A stretch of DNA of 45,805 nt from an uncultured Hyphomicrobiales bacterium. Its GTDB lineage: Bacteria > Pseudomonadota > Alphaproteobacteria > Rhizobiales > Xanthobacteraceae. Shown here one piece after another: positions 18,734 to 27,169 of this stretch. Every line of letters starts with the position of its first letter. Within the stretch, counting starts at the first letter, position 1. The stretch is from NCBI GenBank assembly GCA_903839845.1, contig CAIMEA010000088.1:1-45805 (forward strand), in the 5' to 3' direction. The notes under the pieces are model-generated. The model ran no database searches. It saw only the letters and a program-made list of their open reading frames with translations, and had not been told where the DNA came from. A program made the position numbers and the translations under genes.

Positions 18734-19726
18734 CTATTGCGCCTTGATGTCGGCGGCGCGGATGACCTCGCCCCACATTATGCGATCGGCCTTGATCTGC
18801 CCGGCGAACTCTTCCGGCGTATTGCCGATGAGCCGCGCACCGGTTTTGGCGAAGCGCTCGCGCATTGCCGGCTTTTGCGTCGCGGCGGCGATTTCTTTGT
18901 GCAGCCGGGCAATAATGGCCGGCGGCGTTCCGGCGGGCGCGACCACGCCGAACCAGGACGAGGCCTCGTAATTGGCAACGCCAGCCTCGGCCGCGGTCGG
19001 CAGGTCCGGCAGCAAGGTCATCCGCTGCTTGGCCGCGACCGCCAGTGCGCGCAGTCGGCCGCCCTCGATATGCGGCAACACCGTCGGCGGATTGTCGACC
19101 ACGCCATCGATCTGACCGGCGATCAGATCGGTAATCGCCGGCGCCGCGCCGCGATAGGGCACATGCGTCACCTTGATATTGGCGGCGTGCATCAACAGCG
19201 CCAGACCGAGATGCCCGGTGGTGCCGATGCCGGGCGAACCGAAATTGAGCTTGCCCGGATTGGCGCGCGCCAAGGCCACCAGCTCGGCCAGAGTCTTGGC
19301 CGGCAGATCCTGTTTCACCACGACCATCATCGGCATGTCGGCGACATTCGACACCGGCACGAAGTCCTTTTCCGGATCGAACGGCATCGCCGCATAGAGA
19401 AACTGATTGGCGCTCAAAATGCCCGCCGAGGTCATCAGCAAGGTGTAGCCATCCGGCGCGGCCTTGGCGACGACATCGGCGCCGACATTGCCGCCGGCCC
19501 CGGCGCGATTTTCGACGATGACCGGCTGGCCGAGCGATTTGGACAGGTCGTCGCCGACCGCGCGGGCGAGCACGTCGGCCAATCCGCCGGCCGGAAACGG
19601 CGCGATCAAACGGATCGGGCGTTCGGGATAATTCTGCGCCTGCGCGGCGGCGCCGAAACAGGCCGACACCAGAACCGCCAGCGTCAACAAGCGCGCGCGG
19701 CCAAACCGCGTTACGGGCGACATCAT
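18734..19726 (-). CDS. TctC/Bug family periplasmic binding protein
   Basis: A 330-residue extracytoplasmic solute receptor of the tripartite tricarboxylate transporter type. A signal peptide (RLLTLAVLVSACFGAAAQAQ) is followed by the family signature YPERPIRLIAPFPAGGLADV, VENRAGAGGNVGADVVAKA, DGYTLLM and NFGSPGIGTTGHL, and near the end GVVAPAGTPPAIIARL. These proteins bind carboxylates or other small acids. No TctA or TctB permease gene is nearby, which is common for this large family. The ligand cannot be told from sequence. Confidence 0.92.
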   Translation of the reverse strand: MMSPVTRFGRARLLTLAVLVSACFGAAAQAQNYPERPIRLIAPFPAGGLADVLARAVGDDLSKSLGQPVIVENRAGAGGNVGADVVAKAAPDGYTLLMTSAGILSANQFLYAAMPFDPEKDFVPVSNVADMPMMVVVKQDLPAKTLAELVALARANPGKLNFGSPGIGTTGHLGLALLMHAANIKVTHVPYRGAAPAITDLIAGQIDGVVDNPPTVLPHIEGGRLRALAVAAKQRMTLLPDLPTAAEAGVANYEASSWFGVVAPAGTPPAIIARLHKEIAAATQKPAMRERFAKTGARLIGNTPEEFAGQIKADRIMWGEVIRAADIKAQ

Positions 19727-19797
19727 CGAATTCCTCCCCAGGGCGTTATTCCGGCCGTGCTTTTACGCGCACGTGCTGTATACTCATACTTCTATAC

Positions 19798-21117
19798 TTA
19801 CTTTTTCCCCGATGCACGCGGCAGCGGCTGGATGCGCAGCGCGGTGATGCGGTTGCGGGCGCGGCGCAACACCCTGAAACGGAACCCGTGGAAGGTGAAG
19901 CTCTGCCCGACTTCGGGAATTGACCGCGCCTCGTGAATGACAAGGCCGGCGACGGTGGTGGCCTCCTCATCCGGCAGTTCCCAACCCATGACGCGGTTGA
20001 GATCGCGAATCGGCACCGCGCCGTCGACATTGACCGAACCGTCCGGCTGCTTGCGCACACCGGGCATGGCGACGTCGTGCTCGTCGGTGATGTCGCCGAC
20101 GATTTCTTCCAGAATATCCTCGAGCGTCACCAGGCCTTCGACTTCGCCATATTCATCGACGACCAGCGCGAAAGGTGTCTTGCGGCGGCGAAAGGCCTTG
20201 AGCTGCTCCGACACCGGCCGCGTTTCGGGCACGAACCAGGGCGGCGCCATCAACGCGGCGACGTCGATCTTGGAGGCATCGCCGTCGAGTGCATGCAGCG
20301 CGCGCAGCAGATCCTTCACATGCAAAATGCCGATGATGTTTTCCTGATTGCCGCGCCACAAAGGCAGCCGCGTCACCGGCGAGGCGATCACCGTGTTGAC
20401 GATGTCCTCGGGCTTGTCGTCGGCATTGACGGTGATCATGTTGGTGCGATGGACCATGACGTCCGAAACTTCCAGTTCGCCGAAGCGGAAGACGTTCTGG
20501 ATATACTCGGCCTGGCCTTCCTCGATATTGCCGTGCTCGGCCGATTCCTCGACCAGACCTTCGATCTCGACGTCGGTGAGGATGTCCTGCGTCGAATGCT
20601 CCTTGACGCCGAGCATTCGCAGCACCGAGCGCGACGCCGCGTTCAGCAGCCAGTTCAGCGGATAGAGCATCAGGAACGAGACATGCAGCGGATAGGCAAT
20701 CCACTGCGATACGACCACCGGCTCGCGGATCGCCAGGGTCTTCGGGACCTGTTCACCGATGACGATATGCAACGACGAGAATACAAGGAAGCCGAGCAGA
20801 AACGACGTGAAATGCAACGCCGAATCCGAAATACCAAGCGGCATCAGCACCGGCTTCAACAGGGCCGACACCGTCGGCTCGCCGACCCAGCCGAGGCCGA
20901 GCGAGGCCATGGTGATGCCGAGCTGGCAGCAAGCCAGATAGGCTTCGAGATTGCCCATCATCGTCTGCAACAGGCGCGCGGCGAAGCGGTTGTCTTCGGC
21001 CATTGCATCGATACGAAAGCCGCGGCTCTTGACCAGCGCGAATTCCGCCGCGACGTAAAAGGCGTTCAACGACAGCAAAAACAAAGCGAGCAGCAGATTG
21101 GTCAGCGTGGTGCTCAT
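19798..21117 (-). CDS. CNNM/CorC-type membrane protein (DUF21, CBS pair, CorC_HlyC)
   Basis: A 439-residue protein. Residues 1-180 form the DUF21 transmembrane domain (SLNAFYVAAEFALVKSR, CCQLGITMASLGLGWVGEP, GEQVPKTLAIR). A CBS pair follows (about 200-335) with DVMVHRTNMITV and FALVVDEYGEVEGLVTLEDILEEI, then the CorC_HlyC domain with DGAVPIRDLN and VAGLVIH. The family is linked to magnesium or cobalt efflux; older names call it hemolysin. Its ATG overlaps the aroB stop (ATGA), so it is the last gene of an aroK-aroB unit. Confidence 0.92.
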   Translation of the reverse strand: MSTTLTNLLLALFLLSLNAFYVAAEFALVKSRGFRIDAMAEDNRFAARLLQTMMGNLEAYLACCQLGITMASLGLGWVGEPTVSALLKPVLMPLGISDSALHFTSFLLGFLVFSSLHIVIGEQVPKTLAIREPVVVSQWIAYPLHVSFLMLYPLNWLLNAASRSVLRMLGVKEHSTQDILTDVEIEGLVEESAEHGNIEEGQAEYIQNVFRFGELEVSDVMVHRTNMITVNADDKPEDIVNTVIASPVTRLPLWRGNQENIIGILHVKDLLRALHALDGDASKIDVAALMAPPWFVPETRPVSEQLKAFRRRKTPFALVVDEYGEVEGLVTLEDILEEIVGDITDEHDVAMPGVRKQPDGSVNVDGAVPIRDLNRVMGWELPDEEATTVAGLVIHEARSIPEVGQSFTFHGFRFRVLRRARNRITALRIQPLPRASGKK

Positions 21118-22256
21118 TCCGCGATTTTCTCTTGCAGGAATGCGCGGATCTCGGCCGGATCGACATCGTCCGCGACAAAAGCCTCGCCGATGCCGCGCGC
21201 CAGAATGAAAGTGAGCTTGCCGCGCTTGACCTTCTTGTCCTGAGCGATCAGCTCCATCAGCCGGTCGACATCGGGCACGCCGCCTTGGACATCGCTGACC
21301 TTGGTCGGCAGACCGGCATCGGCCAGATGCGAGCGCACGCGGGCGACGCTGTTGCCGCCGAGCAGGCCCTGGCGCTCCGAAAACTGGAACGCCATGACGC
21401 AGCCGAGCGCCACCGCCTCGCCATGCAGCAGACGCTGCGAATAGCCGGCGCCTGCTTCAAACGCATGACCGAAAGTGTGGCCGAGATTGAGCAACGCACG
21501 GTCGCCTGTTTCGCGCTCGTCGCGCGCGACGATGGCCGCCTTGGCGCGGCACGACACGGCGATGGCGTGCTCGCGCGCCGCCCCGCCGGCATAGACATCG
21601 CGCCAGTTTGCTTCACACCAGGCAAAGAAATCCGCATCGCCCAGCAATCCGTATTTCGCGACTTCGCCATAACCGGCACGGAATTCGCGCGGCGACAATG
21701 TATCGAGCATGGCGGTGTCGGCGATCACCAGGATCGGCTGATGGAAGGCGCCGATCAGGTTCTTGCCCTGGCGCGAATTGATGCCGGTCTTGCCGCCGAC
21801 CGACGAGTCGACCTGCGCCAGAAGCGATGTCGGTACCTGCACGAAATCCAGCCCGCGCCGCACGCTGGCCGCCGCGAATCCGGCGAGATCGCCGATCACG
21901 CCGCCGCCGAGCGCGATCACCAGGTCGTTGCGCTCAATGCGCGCGGCGATGATGGCCTCGCACACGGCTTCAAAGGTCGCATAGTTTTTCGAACCTTCGC
22001 CGGGCGCGACAAGGAAATGCGAAGAGACGACGCCGGCGGCGGCAAGAATGTCCTCGACCGCGGCGAGATGATGCTTCCCCACCGTCTCGTCGGTCAGGAT
22101 CACGGTCTTGGCATTCGGCCGCAGCGCCTTGATGCGCGCGCCGAGCGTTCCGACCACGCCGCGCCCGATGACGATGTCATAGGCGCGCTCAGCCAGCGCC
22201 ACCGGCACCACGATGGGTTCGTTCGAACGGATGGACTCAACCCGCGGCGCGGTCAT
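21114..22256 (-). CDS. aroB: 3-dehydroquinate synthase
   Basis: A 380-residue enzyme that converts DAHP to 3-dehydroquinate, step two of the shikimate pathway, using NAD+ and a divalent metal. Diagnostic stretches are GGGVIGDLAGFAA (NAD site), VPTSLLAQVDSSVGGKTGIN, GKNLIGAFHQP, EVAKYGLLGD and the metal ligand region LNLGHTFGHAFE. Length is normal. It overlaps aroK upstream and the CNNM gene downstream by 4 bases each, so the three are translationally coupled. Confidence 0.97.
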   Translation of the reverse strand: MTAPRVESIRSNEPIVVPVALAERAYDIVIGRGVVGTLGARIKALRPNAKTVILTDETVGKHHLAAVEDILAAAGVVSSHFLVAPGEGSKNYATFEAVCEAIIAARIERNDLVIALGGGVIGDLAGFAAASVRRGLDFVQVPTSLLAQVDSSVGGKTGINSRQGKNLIGAFHQPILVIADTAMLDTLSPREFRAGYGEVAKYGLLGDADFFAWCEANWRDVYAGGAAREHAIAVSCRAKAAIVARDERETGDRALLNLGHTFGHAFEAGAGYSQRLLHGEAVALGCVMAFQFSERQGLLGGNSVARVRSHLADAGLPTKVSDVQGGVPDVDRLMELIAQDKKVKRGKLTFILARGIGEAFVADDVDPAEIRAFLQEKIAE

Positions 22257-22855
22257 GATTGAGTCTCCCCGCCGGCGATGATCTTGAGATGCTTCGGCAA
22301 GGCGGCGGCGATTTCGTCGACGATGGTGTCATGCGGCTCGTCGCGCGATTGCACGACGATGTCGGAGAGGGCGTAGATCGGTTCGCGCAACGGCAACAAT
22401 TCCTTCATCTTGTCGACCAGCGGCCGTTCGCCGCGGCGCTTGGTGCGTTTGTTCAGGACATCGAGGTCGGCCTTTAGCCAGATCGAGATGCCCTTGATCT
22501 GGATCAGGTCGCGGGTGCGCTGGTCCATGATGGCGCCGCCGCCGGTCGCCAGTACCTGCGGTCCGTGGTCGAGCAGGCGCGCGATCACGCGCGCTTCGCC
22601 GGCGCGAAAATAGGGCTCGCCGTGCTTGGCGAAAATCTCGGCGATTGTCATGCCGGCCGCCGTTTCGATTTCAGTATCGGCATCGGCGAAAGGGAGCCCG
22701 AGCCGGATCGCCAGCCTGCGGCCGATCGACGACTTGCCGGCGCCCATCATGCCGACGAGCACGATCGAGCGTGTGCCGAGGGCGCGAAGCACTTGCGCCG
22801 TCAGGGCGGGGTCGGGCGCGTTTTCCGCGGACTTTTGAACGGCGACGTCAACCAT
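22253..22855 (-). CDS. aroK: Shikimate kinase
   Basis: A 200-residue enzyme that phosphorylates shikimate at the 3-OH with ATP. Walker A is GMMGAGKS (residues 35-42), the shikimate-binding DADTEIE follows, then the ATGGGA loop and RRGERPLV lid. The N-terminal 28 residues are an Ala-rich extension seen in other alphaproteobacteria. The ATG at 22855 is preferred to a TTG at 22873. It is first in the aroK-aroB-CNNM unit and divergent from the xerD unit. Confidence 0.96.
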   Translation of the reverse strand: MVDVAVQKSAENAPDPALTAQVLRALGTRSIVLVGMMGAGKSSIGRRLAIRLGLPFADADTEIETAAGMTIAEIFAKHGEPYFRAGEARVIARLLDHGPQVLATGGGAIMDQRTRDLIQIKGISIWLKADLDVLNKRTKRRGERPLVDKMKELLPLREPIYALSDIVVQSRDEPHDTIVDEIAAALPKHLKIIAGGETQS

Positions 22856-23027
22856 GCTAGGATTCCAAGGCAACTAACGGTTCCATATACCAGCAATTAG
22901 GACAATTGTGATTGCCGGTGCCATTACCCGCCGCGTTTGCCGGCGGTTAAGGAACCGGGCCTTACACACTATAACTTGGCTGTACGCTATAAATTGCGTC
23001 ATTGCCGACCGCCGCCGGATCAAGATC

Positions 23028-23180
23028 ATGCCGAGCCTGTTCAGATTCCTGGTTTTTGCCGGCCTCGTCGGCGGCCTCGTCTATGTCGGGGTCTTTGCGC
23101 TGGCCAATTTCGTCAAACTGCAGCCGCGCGAGATCACGGTCACGGTACCAGCGGACAAGTTCGTCAAGCAGCCTAAATAG
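23028..23180 (+). CDS. Small single-pass membrane protein upstream of xerD
   Basis: A 50-residue protein: short start MPSLFRF, one membrane helix (LVFAGLVGGLVYVGVFALA), then FVKLQPREITVTVPADKF with a basic end. I recall similar short proteins before xerD in Rhizobiales, but no function. The ATG at 23028 is chosen because a conserved-looking chain begins there; the 40 residues upstream of it in the same frame are Arg-rich and look non-coding. Ribosome site is weak. Confidence 0.7.
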   Translation: MPSLFRFLVFAGLVGGLVYVGVFALANFVKLQPREITVTVPADKFVKQPK

Positions 23181-23185
23181 GCCGC

Positions 23186-23230
23186 GCATGATCCCGAAAA
23201 GTGGGAACCGGTTTTCGGACAAGATCATGC
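23186..23230. repeat. 45-bp palindromic intergenic repeat at the xerD start
   Basis: The outer ends GCATGATC and GATCATGC are perfect inverted copies, and the inner CCGAAAAG...CGGTTTTCGG parts pair imperfectly. The layout (CCCGAAAAGTGGGAACCGG then TTTTCGGACAAGATCATGC) is one I remember as highly repeated in Bradyrhizobiaceae and Rhizobiales genomes. The right arm contains the ATG at 23227 that may start xerD. Confidence 0.75.
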
Positions 23231-24195
23231 GCAAACCAAGCCCAACGATGGCCGGCCGAAAAAACTCAACCGACGACGCGCTGGTTGAGCTGTTCCTCGA
23301 TATGCAGGCGGCCGAGCGCGGCGCCGGCGAGAATACTCTGGCCGCCTATCGCAACGACCTCGACGACCTGACGTCGCATTTGCGTAGCGTCGGGAAAACC
23401 ATCCTCAAGGCCGACACCGACGATCTGCGCGGCTTTCTCACGAGTCTCGGCGAGCGCGGCTTTGCCGCATCGTCATTGGCGCGGCGCCTGTCGGCGACGC
23501 GGCAGTTGTACCGGTTTCTCTACGCCGAGGGTAAGCGGGGCGACGATCCGGCCGCCGTGCTGGAAGGTCCCAAGCGCGGCCTGACGCTGCCGAAGATCCT
23601 GTCGATCGCCGAAGTGGACCGCCTGCTGGCGCAGGCGCGGCAGAATGCCGAAAAAGCCGATCAGCCCAAACCGGCGCGGCTACGCGCGGCGCGGCTGTTT
23701 TGCCTGCTGGAGGTGGTCTATGCCACTGGCCTGCGGGTGTCCGAACTGGTGGCGCTGCCGGCGTCCGCCGCGCGGCGCGACCAGGCAATGCTGGTGGTGC
23801 GCGGCAAGGGCAACAAGGAGCGGCTGGTGCCGCTCAATGGCGCGGCCAAAACGGCGATGGCGGAATACCTCGCCCTGCGCGCCGAGGCCGGGCACGAGAA
23901 GAAGGAAAAGTGGCTGTTTCCCTCTTTCGGCGAGCAGGGCCATCTCACCCGGCAGCATTTCGCCCGCGAATTGAAAGCCCTGGGTCAGGCTTGCGGCTTG
24001 GCCCCGGCACGGCTGTCGCCGCATGTGCTGCGCCATGCCTTCGCCAGCCACCTACTGCACAACGGCGCGGATCTTAGGGTCGTGCAGACCCTGCTCGGCC
24101 ACGCCGATATCTCGACGACGCAGATCTACACGCATGTGCTGGAAGAGCGGCTGAAGACTCTGGTGCGCGACCTGCACCCATTGGCCGACACCTAG
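23227..24195 (+). CDS. xerD: Tyrosine recombinase XerD
   Basis: A 322-residue site-specific recombinase that with XerC resolves chromosome dimers at dif. The N-terminal SAM-like core-binding domain (LFLDMQAAERGAGENTLAAY) is followed by the catalytic domain. Visible catalytic residues: Arg in TGLRVSELVAL, Lys in VRGKGNKERLVPL, His/Arg in LSPHVLRHAFASHLL, His in LLGHADISTTQ and the nucleophile Tyr in TQIYTHV. The start is uncertain: ATG 23227 has a weak GGA 7 bases upstream but lies inside a palindromic repeat, while ATG 23248 (315 residues) has no ribosome site. Confidence 0.94.
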   Translation: MRKPSPTMAGRKNSTDDALVELFLDMQAAERGAGENTLAAYRNDLDDLTSHLRSVGKTILKADTDDLRGFLTSLGERGFAASSLARRLSATRQLYRFLYAEGKRGDDPAAVLEGPKRGLTLPKILSIAEVDRLLAQARQNAEKADQPKPARLRAARLFCLLEVVYATGLRVSELVALPASAARRDQAMLVVRGKGNKERLVPLNGAAKTAMAEYLALRAEAGHEKKEKWLFPSFGEQGHLTRQHFARELKALGQACGLAPARLSPHVLRHAFASHLLHNGADLRVVQTLLGHADISTTQIYTHVLEERLKTLVRDLHPLADT

Positions 24196-24293
24196 GCCCT
24201 GGCGGCCGTAACCCCCATATTAACCCGATTGCTTGACTAAGGGGGGTCGTCCGCGTCAAACCGCCCCGACCCGCCTTTAACCGCCGGAACCCG

Positions 24294-25262
24294 ATGCGCA
24301 GCTATCTCGACTTTGAAAAACCCGTGGCCGAGCTGGAGGCCAAGGTTGAGGAATTGCGCGCCATGGGCGAGACGGACAATGCCGTCTCCGTCACCGACGA
24401 GATCAGCCGGCTCGAGGTCAAGGCCGCGCTGGCGCTGAAAGAGCTCTATGGCGAGCTGACGCCCTGGCAGAAGACGCAGGTCGCGCGCCATCCGCAGCGG
24501 CCGCATTGCCTGGATTACGTCAAAGGCTTGCTCACCGAGTTCGTGCCGCTGGCCGGCGACCGCAAATTCGGCGACGACGCGGCCATTATCGGCGGATTCG
24601 CCCGCTTCCGCGGCGAAAGCGTCTGCGTGCTCGGCCACGAGAAGGGCTCGGACACCGAAAGCCGCCTCAAGCATAATTTTGGCATGGCCCGCCCGGAAGG
24701 CTACCGCAAGGCGGTGCGCCTGATGGAAATGGCCGAACGGTTCAATATTCCAGTGCTGACTTTGGTCGACACCGCCGGCGCCTATCCCGGCATTGGCGCC
24801 GAGGAGCGCGGCCAGGCCGAAGCCATTGCCCGCTCGACCGATGTTTGTCTCGGCTTAAGCGTCCCGAACGTGTCGGTGATCCTCGGCGAAGGCGGCTCCG
24901 GCGGCGCCATTGCGCTGGCCACCGCCAACAAGGTGCTGATGCTGGAACACGCCATTTACAGCGTGATTTCGCCGGAAGGCGCCGCCTCGATCCTGTGGCA
25001 CGACTCGACCAAGGCGCAGGACGCGGCGACCAACATGAAGATCACCGCGCAGGACATGGCCCGTTTCGGCGTCATCGACACGATTGTGTCCGAACCGACC
25101 GGCGGCGCCCATCGTGACCCAGCCGCGACGATTGCCGCCACCGCCGACGCTATTGCCAAGGCCTTCGCCGAGCTGCGGCCGCTCGACCGTGACGCCGTGC
25201 GCAAGCAGCGGCGCGAGAAATTCCTCGCCATGGGCCGCGTCGCGGCGCGCCCGGGGGTTTAG
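24294..25262 (+). CDS. accA: Acetyl-CoA carboxylase carboxyltransferase subunit alpha
   Basis: A 322-residue subunit that, with AccD, transfers carboxyl from biotin to acetyl-CoA to make malonyl-CoA. It begins with the family opening [18 protein letters not shown]; the crotonase-like core has [53 protein letters not shown] and [10 protein letters not shown]. Length is normal. It follows xerD by 98 bases on the same strand. Confidence 0.97.
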   Translation: MRSYLDFEKPVAELEAKVEELRAMGETDNAVSVTDEISRLEVKAALALKELYGELTPWQKTQVARHPQRPHCLDYVKGLLTEFVPLAGDRKFGDDAAIIGGFARFRGESVCVLGHEKGSDTESRLKHNFGMARPEGYRKAVRLMEMAERFNIPVLTLVDTAGAYPGIGAEERGQAEAIARSTDVCLGLSVPNVSVILGEGGSGGAIALATANKVLMLEHAIYSVISPEGAASILWHDSTKAQDAATNMKITAQDMARFGVIDTIVSEPTGGAHRDPAATIAATADAIAKAFAELRPLDRDAVRKQRREKFLAMGRVAARPGV

Positions 25263-25410
25263 CGTCCTTATCCTCCCCGGGTTCCGATTTAAGTCCGGTT
25301 TACCATAGGGTTACCCTTGGTATGCTATGCCCCGCTTTGCCTTGCGGATGCCACATCTTATGGATAACGATGTCTCAATGTGGGCCCGCCCGTCCGGGGA
25401 GTTTCGCGTC

Positions 25411-26838
25411 TTGAGCCGACCCTATCTCCGAACGTTACTGGCATCGGCGGCCCTGGCCGCCGCGATGGCGCTGGCCGGCTGCAATCTGAGCGACGTGACC
25501 AGCGGTCGCGCCCAGGCGCCGCTGTCGGAAAAGACGCTCGCCGAAATCGCCGCCAAGAACATGGACAAGGATTCGCCGATCCTCGCCCGCATCTTTAAGG
25601 AAGAGGCGGAGCTGGAGATCTGGAAGCAGACGCGCGACGGCGAATATGCGCTGTTGAAGACCTATCCGATCTGCCGCTGGTCGGGCGACCTCGGTCCGAA
25701 GAAGAAGGAAGGCGACCGCCAGGCGCCGGAGGGCTTCTATACGATCACGCCGGGACAGATGAATCCGGCCTCCAATTATTATCTCGCCTTCAACACCGGA
25801 TTTCCGAACGCCTATGACCGTTCGTGGGGCTACACCGGCTCGGAGTTGATGGTGCATGGCGATTGCTCGTCGCGCGGCTGTTACGCGATGACCGACGAGC
25901 AGATCCAGGAAATCTACGCGCTGGCGCGCGAATCGTTTTTCGGCGGCCAGAAGGCATTCCAGTTGCAGGCCATGCCGTTCCGCATGACCGCGCTGAACAT
26001 GGCCAAGCACCGCAACAATCCGAACTTCGCCTTCTGGAAAATGCTCAAGGAAGGCTACGACAATTTCGAAGCGACCAGGCAGGAGCCGAAGGTCGCGGTC
26101 TGCGAGAAGCGCTACGTGTTCGACCCGGCGCAGCCCGAAAATGCGTCCAAGCCGTTGAAGTTCGACGCCAAGGGCAAATGTCCGGTTTTCGAGTTGGACA
26201 AAAATATCGCCGACGTGGTGCTTGAGCAGCGCCGCAAAGAACAAGTCCAGATGGCCGAATATATCGCGCAGGGCGTCGCCGTGACGCCGCCGCGCCATAA
26301 CGTTGACGGCGGCATGAACCCGGTCTTCGCCGAAAAAATGACCACGCAGGAAGGTTACGACAACAAGGGCCGCCTCATTCATGTGGCGACGGCGCCCGGC
26401 GCGTTGCCGCGCACGCCGGACGGGCCGACGCAGATGGTTTCGGTGCCGAAGCCGGTTGCCGAAGCCGAAAGCGCGCCGGCGGTGCAGGCTAATGTGGCGC
26501 AACCGGTCAACAAACCGGACGCCGCGAAGCCGCAGCGCGCCGCGCTGGTTCGCGCCGCCGCCGCGTCGACGACGAAAGCACGCGATGCCGATGTGAAGTC
26601 TGAGCCGGCTGCGCCCAAGGCGGTCGCCGCGGCGCCGCAGCCCGCCAAGCAGCGCAGCGCCAATGCCGCGGCCAAGCCCGACGCCGCCGATGAAGCCTCG
26701 CGCGCCGAAGGCCCGCCGCAGTTGCGCACCGCCTTCTCGGCGCCGCCGGCCAGCAATGGCGCTGTCCTGACCGGCGCCCAGCCAGTCGTACCGGCCGGCA
26801 CGTTCGACAGCCGCTGGTCCGGGGCGGGCTCCCGCTAA
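25411..26838 (+). CDS. L,D-transpeptidase family lipoprotein (YafK/DpaA type)
   Basis: A 475-residue exported protein. From a TTG at 25411 with GGGGAG 9 bases upstream the chain gives a lipoprotein signal with lipobox LAGC; longer ATG starts at 25327 and 25378 lack a ribosome site. The catalytic domain carries HGDCSSRGCYAM with Cys in the YkuD-type (H-x-x-x-S/C-x-G-C) position, preceded by the folding motif EGFYTITPGQMNP. It resembles the E. coli YafK/DpaA group, which acts on peptidoglycan-lipoprotein links. From about residue 330 the chain is Ala/Pro/Lys-rich and probably disordered, a periplasmic spacer. Confidence 0.88.
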   Translation: MSRPYLRTLLASAALAAAMALAGCNLSDVTSGRAQAPLSEKTLAEIAAKNMDKDSPILARIFKEEAELEIWKQTRDGEYALLKTYPICRWSGDLGPKKKEGDRQAPEGFYTITPGQMNPASNYYLAFNTGFPNAYDRSWGYTGSELMVHGDCSSRGCYAMTDEQIQEIYALARESFFGGQKAFQLQAMPFRMTALNMAKHRNNPNFAFWKMLKEGYDNFEATRQEPKVAVCEKRYVFDPAQPENASKPLKFDAKGKCPVFELDKNIADVVLEQRRKEQVQMAEYIAQGVAVTPPRHNVDGGMNPVFAEKMTTQEGYDNKGRLIHVATAPGALPRTPDGPTQMVSVPKPVAEAESAPAVQANVAQPVNKPDAAKPQRAALVRAAAASTTKARDADVKSEPAAPKAVAAAPQPAKQRSANAAAKPDAADEASRAEGPPQLRTAFSAPPASNGAVLTGAQPVVPAGTFDSRWSGAGSR

Positions 26839-26884
26839 GATTTTCCCAAGCTCGCGGTTAAGTTTTGGCGGCTAGACTGCCGCC

Positions 26885-27139
26885 ATGAACTGCTTCGTCT
26901 ATGTGCTCGGCTGCCGCCACAAAGGCCGCACCCTGACCTATGTCGGGTGGACCAATGACGTGCCGCGCCGCCTCGCCCAGCACAATGCCGGCAAGGGCGC
27001 GCGCACCACGCGCGGCCGCGCCTGGGTGCTGCTGCATTCGGAAGCCTTTGCCAGCAAACCCGAGGCGATGAGCCGCGAATGGCACCTCAAGCACGAGCGC
27101 GCCTTTCGCAAGAAACTGGCGCAGAAGATCAAGTCCTGA
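26885..27139 (+). CDS. GIY-YIG superfamily nuclease-like protein
   Basis: An 84-residue UPF0213-like protein with a GIY-YIG core: FVYVLGC (the GIY strand), [23 protein letters not shown] with the conserved Arg and HN, then [21 protein letters not shown] with the conserved Glu. This minimal form has been proposed to act as an endonuclease but is rarely studied. The tail is strongly basic, which fits nucleic-acid binding. Confidence 0.92.
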   Translation: MNCFVYVLGCRHKGRTLTYVGWTNDVPRRLAQHNAGKGARTTRGRAWVLLHSEAFASKPEAMSREWHLKHERAFRKKLAQKIKS

Positions 27140-27169
27140 TCCCGGTCAACCCTGGATTGTCTGCCTTTC

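Noticed and set aside
18734-19726. Full tripartite transporter locus
   Set aside because: Only the binding protein is present; neither TctA- nor TctB-like genes are nearby.
22900-23027. Promoter for the small gene and xerD (TATAAA near 23000)
   Set aside because: A TATAAA is present, but no -35 box lies at a proper distance, so I did not list it.
25250-25281. CCCGGGG ... CCCCGGG inverted repeat over the accA stop
   Set aside because: The loop is 18 bases and no T-run follows; not a convincing terminator.
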